A stretch of 8,723 nucleotides of DNA, taken from contig DATBLL010000150.1 of the NCBI GenBank assembly GCA_036555425.1, positions 1 to 8,723 on the forward strand, read 5' to 3'. This document shows positions 7,990 through 8,723 of this stretch, in pieces. The translations under genes were made by a program, and so were the position numbers. Origin of the DNA: SBBV01 sp036555425 (lineage in GTDB: Bacteria > Pseudomonadota > Alphaproteobacteria > Bin65). The notes below the pieces were generated by a model. It ran no database searches. It saw only the letters and a program-made list of their open reading frames with translations, and had not been told where the DNA came from. Each line of letters opens with the position of its first letter. Position 1 is the stretch's first letter.

Positions 7990-8011
7990 GGCTTTAAGTT
8001 ATGGTAAAGCC
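7990..8011 (+). other. Hairpin just after paralogue 1
   Basis: GGCTTTA (7990-7996) and TAAAGCC (8005-8011) form a perfect 7-bp stem with an 8-nt loop, 9 nt after the stop codon. No T-tract follows on the plus strand, so it is a weak candidate terminator or a 3'-end protecting structure. Confidence 0.4.
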
Positions 8012-8047
8012 AGAAATCAAAGTGCTGTCGCGAACTTGGCGGCTGCG

Positions 8048-8056
8048 TGGTATAAG
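8048..8056 (+). promoter_or_regulatory. Possible extended -10 promoter of paralogue 2
   Basis: TGGTATAAG matches an extended -10 (TGn then TATAAT, five of six). No good -35 lies 16-18 bp upstream, which extended -10 promoters can tolerate. It would produce a leader of about 185 nt before ATG 8249. Confidence 0.3.
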
Positions 8057-8248
8057 CCCGGCATAGATCCGCGACGCTCGGCGTGCGGGCCGGAAGCGAT
8101 GCTGGGGACAGCCTCCCTCGGCCGGTCACGTTTCGCGATTCGCAATAATTTCGGGGGAGAATATGAGGGTCGGCGGCGTTTAGGGCGTCGTGCCCAGCGC
8201 GTCCGGCCCAGCGACTTGGCGTTACACATCTCCAATTGGGGGCAAGCA

Positions 8249-8723
8249 ATGGGTTTGAAGGAGCAAGGAAAGCGCGCGCTGTTGGGCGCGCGTGTCGCGA
8301 TCATCGCGGCCGCGGGCGCGGCGGCGATGCTGGCGGCGCCGGCCGTCGCGCAGCAGCAGACGGTCGCGAGCTACTCGTTCCACGGCCTCGCTTGGGGCAT
8401 GAAATCGGCCGAGGCGCAGAAGGCGCTGGCGCGGGCCGGGTTCAAGGTCACCGGCCAGGCGATCGGCAAGCGGCGCGAATTCGCCATCGATCGCCTCCAC
8501 GCCAACTATGTGGTCATCGATCGCGGCAAGCGCGTGATCGCGGTCGGCCGCGTCGAGGGCTATCCGGTCACGGTCGAGCTCGCCTTCGGCAAGCACGATC
8601 AGCTCAATCACGTCATCATAATGTCGGCCTACTGGAATCGCACCGTCACCGGCGCGCGGGCCCTCATCGCCCAGGCCGAGAAGACGGTGGCCGGCCTCGA
8701 GAAGCAGTACGGGTCCGCGAAGA
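8249..8723 (+). CDS. Exported protein of unknown function, paralogue 2 (incomplete)
   Basis: The frame is open from ATG 8249 to the window edge (158 codons), so the C-terminus is missing. GGGGG lies about 6 nt before the start. A classic signal peptide is present: charged N-region M-G-L-K-E-Q-G-K-R, an Ala-rich core, and A-V-A cleavage after residue 34. The mature part aligns almost without gaps to the preceding gene product: S-Y-S-F then A-W-G, A-G-F-K-V, R-L-H-A, D-R-G-K-R-V-I-A-V-G, G-Y-P-V-T-V-E-L-A-F and L-N-H-V-I, then A-Y-W. Paralogue 1 has one extra residue before the D-R-G-K-R motif. The two genes are therefore a tandem duplication of an unrecognised envelope protein family. By analogy the missing part should be roughly 80-100 residues. 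Confidence 0.85.
   Translation, partial: MGLKEQGKRALLGARVAIIAAAGAAAMLAAPAVAQQQTVASYSFHGLAWGMKSAEAQKALARAGFKVTGQAIGKRREFAIDRLHANYVVIDRGKRVIAVGRVEGYPVTVELAFGKHDQLNHVIIMSAYWNRTVTGARALIAQAEKTVAGLEKQYGSAK

Overview
The window is a GC-rich, chromosome-like stretch. Its codon use, GC-rich third positions and gene content (DoxX, a PNPOx-like flavoprotein, a small cupin, acetyl-CoA synthetase, and several small exported proteins of no recognised family) fit an alphaproteobacterium, perhaps of the Rhodospirillales or Rhizobiales. That placement is inference. No rRNA, tRNA, CRISPR array, transposase or integrase was seen.

Layout. A DoxX-type membrane protein gene (36-516, +) carries an apparent one-base frameshift. 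It converges on five well-spaced minus-strand genes: an unrecognised soluble protein (538-1116), an N-terminally anchored or secreted protein (1451-1936), a single-domain cupin (2065-2427), a PNPOx-like flavoprotein (2530-2976) and a secreted beta-rich small protein (3078-3557). Gaps of 100-330 bp, each gene with its own ribosome binding site, argue against one tight operon.

From 3558 everything reads on the plus strand. An AT-rich promoter (3858-3886) drives an orphan protein with a phage terminase small subunit DNA-binding domain (3908-4753). Directly behind it lies a non-coding block with two 10-bp-phased repeat arrays: four TGTCCAC units, then ten AGCCAA units arranged in doublets about 33 bp apart. 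Next come a possible promoter and acs (5159-7090), the most certain gene here.

Between acs and the next gene is a roughly 150-bp nested palindromic element (7114-7264). It runs into the coding start of an exported protein (7195-7980). A paralogue of that protein (8249 to the window end, incomplete) follows after a 268-bp leader that holds a hairpin, an extended -10-like site and a six-codon mini-ORF.

Functional view. acs activates acetate to acetyl-CoA. The small exported proteins probably act in the periplasm or envelope, but no function can be assigned. The most unusual part is the orphan terminase-small-subunit-like gene sitting next to helically phased repeat arrays upstream of acs. These could be a DNA-binding protein and its target sites, but that link is inference.
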